Notes: generated from the sequence alone by a model not told the origin. Positions 35,033 through 43,819 are shown, counted from the first letter of the stretch. The stretch: 64,000 nucleotides of DNA from Planococcus plakortidis (GCF_001687605.2 NZ_CP016539.2:2634501-2698500), one strand, 5' to 3'. Numbers and translations are program-made.

Positions 35033-36291
35033 TTACATATTCGGTTTATTGTCTTCCTCTTTCATTTTCTTTTCCATTTTAGCCAATTGGTTTTTCGCGA
35101 AGTCGCGGCCGCCAATCCCGAAGGCAATGGCGAAAGCGACTGCGAGCCCTGCAATGATGAACAGGAATGCCAGGTTGACGATATTGGAAGCGAAGTTCAA
35201 TTGGTCGAGCGTCATGAAAATGGCAATGATGAAGATGGCATATTTCACGATGCCCCCGAATAATCTATTGCCTGACGCACGGGTGATGTAATTCCCAAGC
35301 ATGCTGCCCCGATAAGCCCAAGCCCGAGGATGATCAAGGAGCTGATCAATAGCGGCAAGTATGCGATGACTGCATTACCGATGGAGTTCAACACATCCAG
35401 CTGCAAGACATTCATGGCTTCGACGACGAAGAAGATGATGATGATCGCCTGGACGACCTTGCCGATGATCTGCGCGATATCGAACGATGGTTCTTTCGTC
35501 TTGTCAGGACTTAAATAAGACGAGAAGCGGTTGATGCCCGTGCCGTTCAACAGGCCGATCAGCAAATCCGCGACGAATTTCGCGATGAAGACGCCGGCAA
35601 GGATGAGGATGATGCCGACAAAGATATTCGGGATCATTCCCAGCACTTGGTTAAGCATCGAGACGATCGGTTGCGAAATCGATTCGATGTTCAGGGTTTC
35701 AAGCGCTACCGTAACGATCGGGATCAAGACGATGACAAAGACCACATTCGCCAGGACTTTAGCTAGCGTGTTTTGGTCGCTTGGCGCCACCCGCTCGTTC
35801 GTTCCGGATTTATTGGTCATCTTATTGAACCATTTGTCGATGTTCATCGTGGCCAATAAGCTCTCGACCAACTTCTTGACGAATTTCGCGATAAAGTACC
35901 CGATCACCAAGATCAGGATCGCCATGAACAGGTTCGGCAGGAACGCCAGGAACTTGTCCATCATGTTCGAGATCGGCTGGGCGACATTGTGCATATCGAG
36001 TGCTTGCAATACACTAGGAATGAACAGGATGAAAATCAAATAATAAAGAATTTTCCCGATAGAGTCCAGTTTGTCATCTGCGTCTTCCTTCGTTTTAGCC
36101 ATATGTCCTTTTACCATGGCGTTGTCAGCACCGATTTTTTTCAGCCCTTTCGAGAAGATCGCTCTGACGATCGTAGCGACGAGCCACGCGACGACGAGCA
36201 ATAACAGGGCGCCTAGAATGTTCGGGATGTAGTTGATGATCGTATTCCCGACATTCTGGAATGAATTGGTTACATCATTCAAATGTGTCAT
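35033..36291 (-). pseudogene. mechanosensitive-channel-like membrane protein, frameshifted
   Basis: Two frames that together encode one protein of about 419 residues. It contains repeated blocks of the conserved TM-helix type (YIPNILGALLLLVVAWLVA, then FLPNLFMAILILVIGYFIAKFVKKL and MIPNIFVGIILILAGVFIAKF) found in MscS-related Firmicute channel proteins. The first frame reads LGLGLIG and then goes off into unrelated sequence; adding one G to the G-run complementary to 35307-35310 restores IGGSMLGNYITRASGN and joins the second frame. Either a real mutation or a sequencing error. Confidence 0.8.
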
Positions 36292-36322
36292 CTCCTTTAC
36301 AAGTTAATGGTTCATTTTTATT

Positions 36323-36347
36323 ATCCCCTCTTATATTTTTCCTAAAC
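36323..36347 (-). promoter_or_regulatory. SigB-like promoter of the channel-like gene
   Basis: Minus strand GTTTAG (36342-36347), 13-base spacer, GGGGAT (36323-36328); each hexamer has five of six consensus bases. Located about 30 bases before the start codon. Confidence 0.45.
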
Positions 36348-36409
36348 GCAATCCGGCGCCATTACGTCCCCGACCCCCATTTAATTTTTAAAATGAAACA
36401 AGGTTTGGC

Positions 36410-36444
36410 AAAAACCGCCGACGGGAAGCCCCATCGGCGGTTAT
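36410..36444 (-). terminator. terminator of the histidine kinase operon
   Basis: AACCGCCGA pairs with CGGCGGTT around the loop 36422-36434; the minus-strand readout ends in TTTTTGCC. Confidence 0.85.
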
Positions 36445-36458
36445 TTGTGTTCATTCAT

Positions 36459-38606
36459 CTATTGCTGATTCGGCAGCAGGACGGTGACCTTGAACAAGTC
36501 CCCATCTACTGCGAGCTTCATCTGGCCGCCGTGAAGGTCGACGATGGATTGGGCGATGGCGAGCCCAAGCCCTGAACCCTCGGTCTGCCGCGAAGTGTCT
36601 CCCCGCTTGAAACGTTCGAGCAATTCTTCGATATTGTCGCCCAGTTCATAGCGCGTGACGTTTTTCATCGTCATGGCCAGTTCACCTGCCCCTTCTGTCA
36701 GCCCAATATAGACGCGGCTCCCCGGCAATGAATATTTGGTGGCGTTCAGGATCAAGTTATCGATCAGCCGCCACCATTTCTGCCCATCGACTGAAGCATA
36801 CACCGGGTGGCCCGGCGCCGTGATGCGGACATCGAGCCCGGCTTCCTGCACCGCTTCCTCATGTTCCGCCAAGGCCTGCATCAACAACTGTTTCATATCC
36901 AGCTGTTGTTTTGCGATTTCCGCGTTGCCGCTGGCCATTTTCGACACTTCGAATAAATCTTCAATCAACACTTTCAACCGCTCCGATTTCCGGTCAAGAA
37001 TATCGATATATTTCCGCCGTTCTTCGTTTCCAAGGTCCTCGTTCTTCAGCAAATCCGTGTAGGTGATGATCGATGTCAGCGGCGTGCGGAGGTCATGGCT
37101 GACATTGGTGATCAGTTCCGTTTTCAAACGCTCGCTCTTTGCTTGCTCCGAGACCGACTCCTTGTAGCCCTCCCGCAACATATTCAAATGAGCGGCATGG
37201 CGGGCAAGCGGCGATTTGCCTTTCACTTTCAGTTCCGCTCCCAATCTTCCCGCAGCAAGCTGTTCCGTCCCTTGAAGCAGCCGGTTCAAATAACCGAAGC
37301 GCGTCATCAAAAACAGCAGCGACGGCAGCCCGATCAATAATGTAGCCGGCACCCAGACGATAAGCAAGACCGGTTGAAATGCCATGAGCGCAGTCCCCGC
37401 TCCCCATAAAAATACCACTGCGAGCACCCAGGCCATCTGAAAACCGATTGTCCGGTTGAGAAAGGCATCTTTCGCCGAATAGATCTGGGAAACAGTGAAA
37501 CTTTGCAGAATCTCTTCTTTAAAGCAACTCCAGTTGCCGAAATGCTGCCATAGCCAGATTGCCTGCAACATGCTTAGCGATAGGAACAGCACCGCGCATG
37601 CCAGTGCGATGAAGACTTCCAGTAAAGAGCCATTCCCAGCTTCCCACGGCCTTGTCAACACTGCCGCGAAATGGTTCGCAGCAGCCAAGGCGAACATAGC
37701 CGAGATGATGAACCCGATGAGTTTCCACTCGACGGCAAGTTTTTGCCATTTGCGATAGCTGGTTAATTCCGTATACCAGGCTGTCCGGACCGGGCGCTTT
37801 TTGAATAGCCACCATGCACCGGCTGTTGCTGCTGCCAACAAAAAATACAGGAAGAACTTGAGCAGCTGGAATTGGTTTATCCCGCTGATTACCGATGCCC
37901 CCGCTACTCCCTTTTCCGGTATTTGGATGACCCCTGAAAAACGCTTATCTGCCAGCGTGCGATTGGCACCATCATACGGAAAGTCAAAACTCCAATAACC
38001 ATTGCTGAAATAAAGCGGCTCTTGTGCAGAATATACCTGTTCGAAAAAAGGTTCATCGTTGATGGTGCCTTTTGTGAATACTTCACCGCTATCCAAATCC
38101 CTTAATTGATAGGTATAGCCCGAAGCTTGGCCTTCAAATTGGGTTTTCTGTGCAGCCAATTGCCCCAGTGCTTCCTCGTAATCCGCTTCACGTTGCTCGA
38201 TAATGGCTGTTTTCGCTGCCTCGTCGTCGGAAAATTCTTCACGAACAGCCGAAATTTCCTCTGTGCGCTGTGCTTTCAATTCTTCCACTAAAGAGCTATC
38301 GCCTTCTTTTTCAGCTGCTGAAACCGCATCCGCATATTGATCCCGGACCGCCTGAATCTGGTCAGTCAAGGAATTGTGATCCATGCGGTATTGGTCGATT
38401 TCCCAGGAAGCGACCGATTGATCGACCGTGGCATTCGGCGGAGCCAGTTCGAACAGCAGCAACCCTTCCGTAAACCTGGCAAAATCGTAATGAAAAGCTT
38501 CTGTGTCCGTGTAAGCTTTGCCAAAATAACCCGCCCCTTTTTCCACGACGGTCCATACGCACAAGAGCAACAAGGAAATGCCTGCAAGCCACATCCATTT
38601 CTTCAT
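36459..38606 (-). CDS. membrane sensor histidine kinase
   Basis: A 715-residue kinase. An N-terminal helix (about 5-22), a large extracytoplasmic region (about 25-245) with a Glu/Ala-rich coiled coil (about 75-160), several more membrane helices (about 250-440), then HisKA with NVSHDLRTPLTS (phospho-acceptor His504) and an ATPase domain with LIDNLILNATKYS (N box) and EGSGLGLAI (G2 box). The usual DxGxG G1 box is replaced by KNVTRYELGDN, a form I associate with one Bacillus kinase subfamily. It is the last gene of a regulator / small peptide / kinase unit. Signal unknown. Confidence 0.9.
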   Translation of the reverse strand: MKKWMWLAGISLLLLCVWTVVEKGAGYFGKAYTDTEAFHYDFARFTEGLLLFELAPPNATVDQSVASWEIDQYRMDHNSLTDQIQAVRDQYADAVSAAEKEGDSSLVEELKAQRTEEISAVREEFSDDEAAKTAIIEQREADYEEALGQLAAQKTQFEGQASGYTYQLRDLDSGEVFTKGTINDEPFFEQVYSAQEPLYFSNGYWSFDFPYDGANRTLADKRFSGVIQIPEKGVAGASVISGINQFQLLKFFLYFLLAAATAGAWWLFKKRPVRTAWYTELTSYRKWQKLAVEWKLIGFIISAMFALAAANHFAAVLTRPWEAGNGSLLEVFIALACAVLFLSLSMLQAIWLWQHFGNWSCFKEEILQSFTVSQIYSAKDAFLNRTIGFQMAWVLAVVFLWGAGTALMAFQPVLLIVWVPATLLIGLPSLLFLMTRFGYLNRLLQGTEQLAAGRLGAELKVKGKSPLARHAAHLNMLREGYKESVSEQAKSERLKTELITNVSHDLRTPLTSIITYTDLLKNEDLGNEERRKYIDILDRKSERLKVLIEDLFEVSKMASGNAEIAKQQLDMKQLLMQALAEHEEAVQEAGLDVRITAPGHPVYASVDGQKWWRLIDNLILNATKYSLPGSRVYIGLTEGAGELAMTMKNVTRYELGDNIEELLERFKRGDTSRQTEGSGLGLAIAQSIVDLHGGQMKLAVDGDLFKVTVLLPNQQ

Positions 38607-38607
38607 A

Positions 38608-38766
38608 TTATAGTTCTCCTTTTGTTAAGTGGCGGAGTGTGGCGAGCAAATCTTCCGGTGACTTGATGACAAAGTCCAAAATAAAAGAAGAGCAGTAGAC
38701 GAGACAGATCACAGCAACTGCAATCGCAGCAACCGACCAAAGATCATTTTTCCATTTTGTAGCCAA
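38608..38766 (-). CDS. 52-residue single-helix membrane peptide
   Basis: A frame from TTG 38766 to TAA 38608 that overlaps the end of the response regulator gene by 23 bases and stops one base before the kinase ATG. AAGGTGG lies nine bases before the TTG. The product, beginning MATKWKNDLW, has one strong membrane helix (about residues 11-31, Ala/Val/Ile-rich with two Cys) and a C-terminal tail KSPEDLLATLRHLTKGEL. The regulator and kinase genes would otherwise be 137 bases apart, unusual for a coupled pair, which supports a real gene. Confidence 0.62.
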   Translation of the reverse strand: MATKWKNDLWSVAAIAVAVICLVYCSSFILDFVIKSPEDLLATLRHLTKGEL

Positions 38767-39436
38767 TGCCCCACACCACCTTTACATACCGCGGATTTTT
38801 CGGATCCGCTTCGATCTTCTCCCGGATTTTACGGATATGTACAGCGACGATGTTTTCTGCATTATATGCCGGCTCCCGCCAGACCCGTTCGTAGATCTCA
38901 CCGATGGAAAAGACACGGCCAGGATGCTGCATCAACAACTCTGTTATATTGAACTCTGTCGGTGTCATACGGATTTCTGCGCCGTCTACCGCCACCGTTT
39001 TCGACTCTGAATCCAGCCTCAATCCGTCGATTTCAAGTGTATGGCCCGACTGCTCATAATCCCCAAGAGTCACGTAACGTCTGAGTTGCGATTTCACCCG
39101 CGCCATCAATTCCATCGGGTGGAATGGCTTAGTCACATAATCGTCCGCACCGATCGACAACCCGTGGATCTTATCGGAATCCTCGCTTCTCGCACTCAGC
39201 ATGATGATCGGGATATTGCGTTTTTCACGAATCTTGAATGTTGAATGGATGCCGTCAAGCTTCGGCATCATGATATCCATGATGACCAGATGCACTTGCG
39301 TCGTTTCCAGCAAATCGAGCGCTTCCTGGCCATCTGCTGCCCCTACTACCAGAAAGCCTTCATTTTTCAGATAGATGCCGATCCCTTCCCGGATTTCCTG
39401 GTCATCATCCGCCACCATCACTGTCAATTGTTCCAC
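38744..39436 (-). CDS. OmpR-family response regulator
   Basis: A 230-residue regulator. The receiver domain has the acidic cluster VADDD, phospho-acceptor Asp54 in VIMDIMMPKLDG, LSARSED and VTKPF with the conserved Lys; the C-terminal winged helix (about 130-230) has TPTEFNITELLMQHPGRVFS. Partner of the histidine kinase encoded two genes on. AGAGGTGG suits GTG 39436; the GTG at 39445 lies inside that site. Two direct repeats upstream may be its own binding sites. Confidence 0.9.
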   Translation of the reverse strand: MEQLTVMVADDDQEIREGIGIYLKNEGFLVVGAADGQEALDLLETTQVHLVIMDIMMPKLDGIHSTFKIREKRNIPIIMLSARSEDSDKIHGLSIGADDYVTKPFHPMELMARVKSQLRRYVTLGDYEQSGHTLEIDGLRLDSESKTVAVDGAEIRMTPTEFNITELLMQHPGRVFSIGEIYERVWREPAYNAENIVAVHIRKIREKIEADPKNPRYVKVVWGIGYKMEK

Positions 39437-39475
39437 ACGTTCCACCTCTTTTCATTTCTGGCTTAAGTATAAATT

Positions 39476-39522
39476 GAAATTCTTAAGCGAAGACCACTCA
39501 AATTCTGAAGAAATTCTTAAGC
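39476..39522 (-). promoter_or_regulatory. 13-bp direct repeats upstream of the response regulator
   Basis: GAAATTCTTAAGC occurs at 39476-39488 and again, identically, at 39510-39522 (34 bases start to start). The proximal copy lies next to a -10 TATACT whose -35 region is poor, as expected for a promoter that needs an activator. Probably response-regulator binding sites. The distal copy overlaps the last bases of the neighbouring EamA gene. Confidence 0.5.
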
Positions 39523-40380
39523 TTTGCGGTTTTTGCCGAATGCCAGCAGCGCAATGCCGCCGAGCAGCAGCATCACTCCGATCCACGATTGCCCGCTCAA
39601 TGCTTCGCCGACAACAGCCACTCCCAATACGGAAGCCGTCAGCGGTTCGGCAAGCGATAAAGTGACCGCTGATGAGGAGGGGATGGCTTTCAGCCCGCTC
39701 GAGAATAATAGATAGGCAAGACTTGTCGCTGCAAGGCCCAGATAAGCCACGATCATCAAGTTCTGGGGTTCAGCCAAATAACCGATATCCAGGAAAATCA
39801 GGAACGGCAATAAGCCGATGCCGCTCAATGAAAAGATCACAGCCACCGCAGGCACCACGTCCATGAGGCCCAATACATTTTTGCTGAACATGGCGTATCC
39901 CGCAAACGCCAACCCGGCGAGCAGGGCCAGCGCCACTCCGAGCGGGTCGACAATATAACTATCCCGGTTCGCAAAAAGCAAAATACAGCCGGCGACCGAT
40001 AAGACGCTCGAAAATACCCACACGCGATCGGGTTTGCGCTTCAATACGAGCGCTTCCAATATTCCCGAAAAAGCCGGCGCGCTGCCGATTGCCACGACCG
40101 TTCCGATCGCCACTCCCGTCAATTGCACCGACGAAAAAAAGAACGGCTGGAACAGGGCCATGCACAACGCCGAAAGCCCGATCCAAAACCATGGGATCCG
40201 TACACCTTTCAATCTCCCTGACATCCACACGAACACCAAAAGGCCGAAGCCCCCAATCGCGAGACGTGCCGCACCGATCGTCAACGGATGGGCTTCCCCC
40301 ACCAGAAAAGTCTGGGCAGTCCCTGTGGTCCCCCAAAGCATTGCCGCAACTAACACCCATATGTATGCCTTTATTTGCAT
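39517..40380 (-). CDS. EamA/DMT family transporter
   Basis: A 287-residue, ten-helix DMT carrier. MLWGTTGTAQTFL (about residue 13) opens repeat one and SSAVTLSLAEPLTASVLGV (about 233) closes repeat two. This is the second EamA protein in the window and only distantly like the one at 11760. ATG 40380 has GGTGG six bases upstream; longer frames to 40434 lack a site. Probably exports an amino acid or similar metabolite. Confidence 0.85.
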   Translation of the reverse strand: MQIKAYIWVLVAAMLWGTTGTAQTFLVGEAHPLTIGAARLAIGGFGLLVFVWMSGRLKGVRIPWFWIGLSALCMALFQPFFFSSVQLTGVAIGTVVAIGSAPAFSGILEALVLKRKPDRVWVFSSVLSVAGCILLFANRDSYIVDPLGVALALLAGLAFAGYAMFSKNVLGLMDVVPAVAVIFSLSGIGLLPFLIFLDIGYLAEPQNLMIVAYLGLAATSLAYLLFSSGLKAIPSSSAVTLSLAEPLTASVLGVAVVGEALSGQSWIGVMLLLGGIALLAFGKNRKA

Positions 40381-40511
40381 CAGCTTCCACCGCTTTCTAT
40401 CTCTATGGTATAAAATATTCTTTTTGAAAAGCATGCTGGAAAAATCGCCTTTCTTGCACTAGATTCTGGAAATCCTTTGGCACCTCCTAAAGATAACATG
40501 GCGCGGATGGT

Positions 40512-40540
40512 TTGAGATAGGCTGTAAATAAGATTATAAT
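40512..40540 (+). promoter_or_regulatory. SigA promoter of the small HTH gene
   Basis: -35 TTGAGA (40512-40517), 17-base spacer, perfect -10 TATAAT (40535-40540). Confidence 0.75.
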
Positions 40541-40563
40541 AGAAGAAAAGAGGAGGCGATCGC

Positions 40564-40794
40564 ATGTATATGACAGTCCCGGAAACTGCCGCTTTTTTGT
40601 CGATGCCGGAAGAGCAAGTCAACCGCTATGTACTTGAAGGCCGGATTCGCGCAGTCCACGACGGAGAACAATACTTGATCAACACCTCCCAATTCGAAAG
40701 CCATTTCCAACAGCTCGAAATCGCCAAACTTGAGCTGGAAGAGTGGCGCGCGACGCCAATCCCCGATGACATCGATATTAAAGACGAGGATTGA
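40564..40794 (+). CDS. small excisionase-like HTH protein
   Basis: A 76-residue protein. MTVPETAAFLSMPEEQVNRYVLEGRIRAVHDGEQYLINTSQF spans a MerR/excisionase-like helix-turn-helix with wing (residues 3-45); the acidic tail is likely helical. Such proteins are common as stand-alone, unassigned regulators in Bacillales. GGAGG is seven bases before ATG 40564, with a good SigA promoter and a strong terminator, so it is an independent gene. Target unknown. Confidence 0.8.
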   Translation: MYMTVPETAAFLSMPEEQVNRYVLEGRIRAVHDGEQYLINTSQFESHFQQLEIAKLELEEWRATPIPDDIDIKDED

Positions 40795-40802
40795 CGAAAC
40801 GC

Positions 40803-40839
40803 AAAAAAGATCGAAGCCGTATAGGCTTCGATCTTTTTT
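40803..40839. terminator. bidirectional terminator
   Basis: AAAAAAGATCGAAGCC pairs perfectly with GGCTTCGATCTTTTTT around GTATA. Shared by the HTH gene (+) and metX (-). Confidence 0.95.
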
Positions 40840-40850
40840 AATGAACAGGT

Positions 40851-41870
40851 TTATGCTAATACGCGGCTTTTGGCATTCACCGTTTTCCGCAGTTGCGCCT
40901 GGACGTGATGTGCCCATTTTTCGAATTCCACCAAGAATCCATCGTGGCCAAAATCCGTTTCGATTTTCTCCCATTTGGCATTCGGCTGGGCTTCGACCCA
41001 AGGAATCATCAATTCTCCCGGATACAATAAGTCGTGGCTATAGGAAATCGATAGCAGTTCAGTGTCCAGTTCCGCATCTTCTACATCATGGGAATTCATC
41101 GCTTTCAGCAAAACGAGATAGCTGTTCGGGTCGAAGCGCCCTGCCAGCTTGCGCCCTTGATAATCCAAATAGGATTGAACCTCGAAATCCTCTCCGCAAC
41201 GGGCGCGCCCAAAGCGCCCATTGAACAATTGGCCACTCCGGTATGTCACCATGCCGGCCATGCGTGCGATTTCAAAGCCTTTCAGCCGTGTTCCCGATAT
41301 ATAATTCCCTGATTCGAATTCCGGATCGTTTTCGATCGCCTGGATGCCGATATGGTTGAACGCTACACCATAGTCCCCATAATACGGTGTCACTGCAAGT
41401 GTTATTGCCGTATCCAGAAACTCAGGGTACAACCTGGCCCACTCCAAGGTTTTCATGCCTCCGAGAGATCCACCGATCACTGCTGCAAGGTGGTCGATCT
41501 CCAGCGCCTCCAGCGCCTTTTTCTCCGCTCTCACCATATCGCGGATCGTCAGTTCAGGAAATGCCGCACGGTAAGGTTCACCGGTTTCCGGGTTGACCGA
41601 AAGCGGGCCTGTCGAACCGCTGCAGCCGCCGAGTACATTGAAAGTGATGACTTGGAACTGCCCGGTATCCACCGCTTTCCCCGGGCCGATCAGCCCTGCC
41701 CACCAGCCCGGTTGATCTGCAGTTCCCACTGCATATTGATCGCCCGTCAACGCATGGCAAACCAGAATCGCCGGTGCAGAACTGTTTCCGACGCGTTCAT
41801 ACGCTAATTCCACTTCGGGCAATAATTGACCTGATTCAAGTGTCAGCTGGCCGATGGATACTGTCGTCAT
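40851..41870 (-). CDS. metX: homoserine O-acetyltransferase
   Basis: A 339-residue alpha/beta hydrolase-fold acyltransferase of methionine synthesis, transferring acetyl (or succinyl in some MetX homologues) to L-homoserine. Nucleophile Ser135 in IGGSLGGMKTLEW, Asp in SHDLLYPGE and His in DFGHDGFL form the triad; NVLGGCSGSTGP is the oxyanion region. It lies 12 bases after metY on the same transcript, controlled by the SAM riboswitch at 43273-43387. GGAGGG precedes ATG 41870. Confidence 0.93.
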   Translation of the reverse strand: MTTVSIGQLTLESGQLLPEVELAYERVGNSSAPAILVCHALTGDQYAVGTADQPGWWAGLIGPGKAVDTGQFQVITFNVLGGCSGSTGPLSVNPETGEPYRAAFPELTIRDMVRAEKKALEALEIDHLAAVIGGSLGGMKTLEWARLYPEFLDTAITLAVTPYYGDYGVAFNHIGIQAIENDPEFESGNYISGTRLKGFEIARMAGMVTYRSGQLFNGRFGRARCGEDFEVQSYLDYQGRKLAGRFDPNSYLVLLKAMNSHDVEDAELDTELLSISYSHDLLYPGELMIPWVEAQPNAKWEKIETDFGHDGFLVEFEKWAHHVQAQLRKTVNAKSRVLA

Positions 41871-41882
41871 CCCAATCCCTCC

Positions 41883-43172
41883 TTACGCGTTCTCGAGTAC
41901 TGCCGCTTGGATCGCTTGTTCCAAATCAGCGATTAAATCTTCATGGTTTTCCAGTCCTACAGACAGACGGATCAATTCTTCCGTGACGCCACTGTTTTTC
42001 AGTTCTTCTGCTGTCAATTGCTGATGTGTCGTTGAGGCCGGATGAATGATCAATGATTTGGCATCGCCGACATTCGCCACGTGAGACCATAAATTGACAC
42101 CGTCGATCACTTTGCGGCCGGCTTCCCGCCCGCCTTTGATACCGAAGTTGACGATCGAACCGTAGCTGTCTTTCAGATATTTATCTGCAAGTTCCTTGGA
42201 TGGATGCCCTTCAAGCCCGAGGTAATTGACCCATTCGACTTGCGGATGGCCATTCAAGTATTCCGCGACTTTTTGTGCGTTCGTCGCGTGGCGAGGAATC
42301 CGGAGATGTAAAGTTTCAAGTCCCTGGAGCAGTGCATGGGCGCTGTCCGCACTGAGCGATGGCCCGAAATCACGCAACAGCTGGACACGCAATTTCGTCG
42401 CGAATGCGGCTTCCGGCACATCGATTCCAAAGCGGATGCCGTGGTATGTTTCATCCGGTTCCGTGTAATTCGGGAAGCGCGGGTTGTCCCAGTTGAAACG
42501 TCCTGCATCGACTGCTACGCCGCCGATCGTCGTCCCGTGCCCGCCGATCCATTTCGTGGCGGAATGAATGACCACGTCTGCGCCGAATTCAATCGGGTTG
42601 CTGACAAAAGGCGATGCGAATGTATTATCGATCAACAGCGGTACGCCATTTTCATGCGCGATATCCGCCACACGTTCCACATCGAAGACGTTCAAGCTCG
42701 GATTTCCGATGATTTCGCCGAACAAGGCTTTTGTCTTGTCCGTGATCGCTGCGCGGAAATTTTCAGGGTCGGTCGCATCGACGAATTTTACGTTAATGCC
42801 GTAGCGCGGCAATGTGTTGGCGAATAAGTTGTAAGTGCCGCCGTACAAATTGCTATCAGCAACAATTTCATCTCCCGCTTCCGCTATATTCAACACGGAG
42901 AAGGCGATGGCTGCCATTCCTGACGACAAAGCTACTGCAGCGGTCCCGCCTTCAAGAAGAGCGACGCGCTGTTCGAATACATCGACTGTCGGGTTCATGA
43001 TGCGCGAATAGATATTACCTGTCTCTTTCAAGCCGAATAGGTTCTGTGCGTGCTCAGTATCTTTGAATACATAAGAAGTCGTTTTATGGACCGGTACGCC
43101 GCGAGCGCCTGTCACTGGATCCGGTTCTTGGCCGCCGTGTAATAGAAGAGTTTCTGGTTTGAAGTTTGTCAT
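41883..43172 (-). CDS. metY: O-acetylhomoserine sulfhydrylase
   Basis: A 429-residue PLP enzyme of the Cys/Met-metabolism family that makes homocysteine from O-acetylhomoserine and sulfide. YSRIMNPTVDVFEQRVA near residue 57, LSSGMAAIAF near 84 and the PLP-binding Lys (about 207) in IHSATKWIGGHG are visible; the length and the GLETLHLR block fit MetY rather than MetB/MetC. AGGAGG sits eight bases before ATG 43172 (an in-frame TTG two codons upstream is less likely). First gene after a SAM riboswitch. Confidence 0.93.
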   Translation of the reverse strand: MTNFKPETLLLHGGQEPDPVTGARGVPVHKTTSYVFKDTEHAQNLFGLKETGNIYSRIMNPTVDVFEQRVALLEGGTAAVALSSGMAAIAFSVLNIAEAGDEIVADSNLYGGTYNLFANTLPRYGINVKFVDATDPENFRAAITDKTKALFGEIIGNPSLNVFDVERVADIAHENGVPLLIDNTFASPFVSNPIEFGADVVIHSATKWIGGHGTTIGGVAVDAGRFNWDNPRFPNYTEPDETYHGIRFGIDVPEAAFATKLRVQLLRDFGPSLSADSAHALLQGLETLHLRIPRHATNAQKVAEYLNGHPQVEWVNYLGLEGHPSKELADKYLKDSYGSIVNFGIKGGREAGRKVIDGVNLWSHVANVGDAKSLIIHPASTTHQQLTAEELKNSGVTEELIRLSVGLENHEDLIADLEQAIQAAVLENA

Positions 43173-43222
43173 TGTCAATTCCTCCTGTGTTTATAATGGT
43201 TGTTCGGGTTTGAGGAGGACAC

Positions 43223-43252
43223 AAAAAGGCCCTCTTCAGAAAGAAGAGGGCC
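43223..43252 (-). terminator. riboswitch terminator before metY
   Basis: GGCCCTCTTC pairs with GAAGAGGGCC; minus-strand readout continues into TTTTTGTG. This is the expression-platform terminator of the SAM riboswitch. Confidence 0.93.
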
Positions 43253-43272
43253 GTCATATACGGATTTGCCTC

Positions 43273-43387
43273 CTCTTATCTTTCAGCGACGCAAATGCGC
43301 GCTGTAGGATTTAGCACCTTTCCAGACATGAGCCTGTCGGTTGCCGGGCATCGTAGGGCCTATTCCCTCCGCCTCTCGTGATAAGAG
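43273..43387 (-). ncRNA. SAM-I (S-box) riboswitch, metY-metX leader
   Basis: Minus-strand aptamer closed by CTCTTATC/GATAAG with GAGAGGCGGAGGGA, GCCCGGCAACC and AAGGTGCTAAATCC, the hallmark S-box segments. SAM binding frees the downstream terminator to form and stops metY-metX transcription. Confidence 0.95.
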
Positions 43388-43415
43388 TATTCAGTTATTT
43401 TTTTGCTTGAGGAAA

Positions 43416-43445
43416 AGTATAGGGGACACCGCCATTCAAAGTCAA
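43416..43445 (-). promoter_or_regulatory. promoter of the metY-metX leader
   Basis: -35 TTGACT (43440-43445), 18-base spacer, -10 TATACT (43416-43421), placing the start about 20 bases before the S-box. Confidence 0.75.
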
Positions 43446-43514
43446 GCATATTTTTCAAAAAATTTTAACTACTATAAATGTCTGGGGCCGCCAAAAAAAA
43501 ATCTTCAAAAGCTG

Positions 43515-43543
43515 TTGACTTTTTCCTTAATTCAAAATAGAGT
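43515..43543 (+). promoter_or_regulatory. promoter of the metNPQ leader
   Basis: -35 TTGACT (43515-43520), 17-base spacer, -10 TAGAGT (43538-43543). Divergent from the metY promoter, about 70 bases away. Confidence 0.65.
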
Positions 43544-43573
43544 AGGAATCACGAATTGAATAGCTTACATCAC

Positions 43574-43690
43574 TTTCTTATCCAGAGAAATCGAGGGACA
43601 GGCCCTATGACGTTTCGGCAGCAGATTCGCAAATCCGCGAAAACTGTGCTAATTCCTGCAAATGCTTCGGCATTTGGAAGATGAGAATGA
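43574..43690 (+). ncRNA. SAM-I (S-box) riboswitch, metNPQ leader
   Basis: Plus-strand aptamer: TTCTTATCCAGAGAAATCGA, GGGACAGGCCCTATGACG, TTTCGGCAGC, GTGCTAATTCCTGC and closing GATGAGAA. Sequence differs clearly from the metY S-box, so this is not a recent duplication. Confidence 0.93.
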
Positions 43691-43708
43691 GATGGTTTCA
43701 TATTTTGG

Positions 43709-43750
43709 AGCCCTCTTTTTTCTTGTGGACAAGAAAAAAGAGGGCTTTTT
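43709..43750 (+). terminator. riboswitch terminator before metN
   Basis: A 17-bp stem of AGCCCTCTTTTTTCTTG with CAAGAAAAAAGAGGGCT, loop TGGA, then TTTT. Located between the S-box and metN. Confidence 0.95.
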
Positions 43751-43819
43751 GTTGTTATTTCAAGAAAGTGTTCGTACGCACTCATTCGAATCGTTATTTG
43801 CAGCCACAGGAGGGACACC

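Noticed and set aside
43341-43559. 72-codon frame over the met intergenic region
   Set aside because: It covers the metY S-box and both promoters; the region is fully explained by regulatory RNA.
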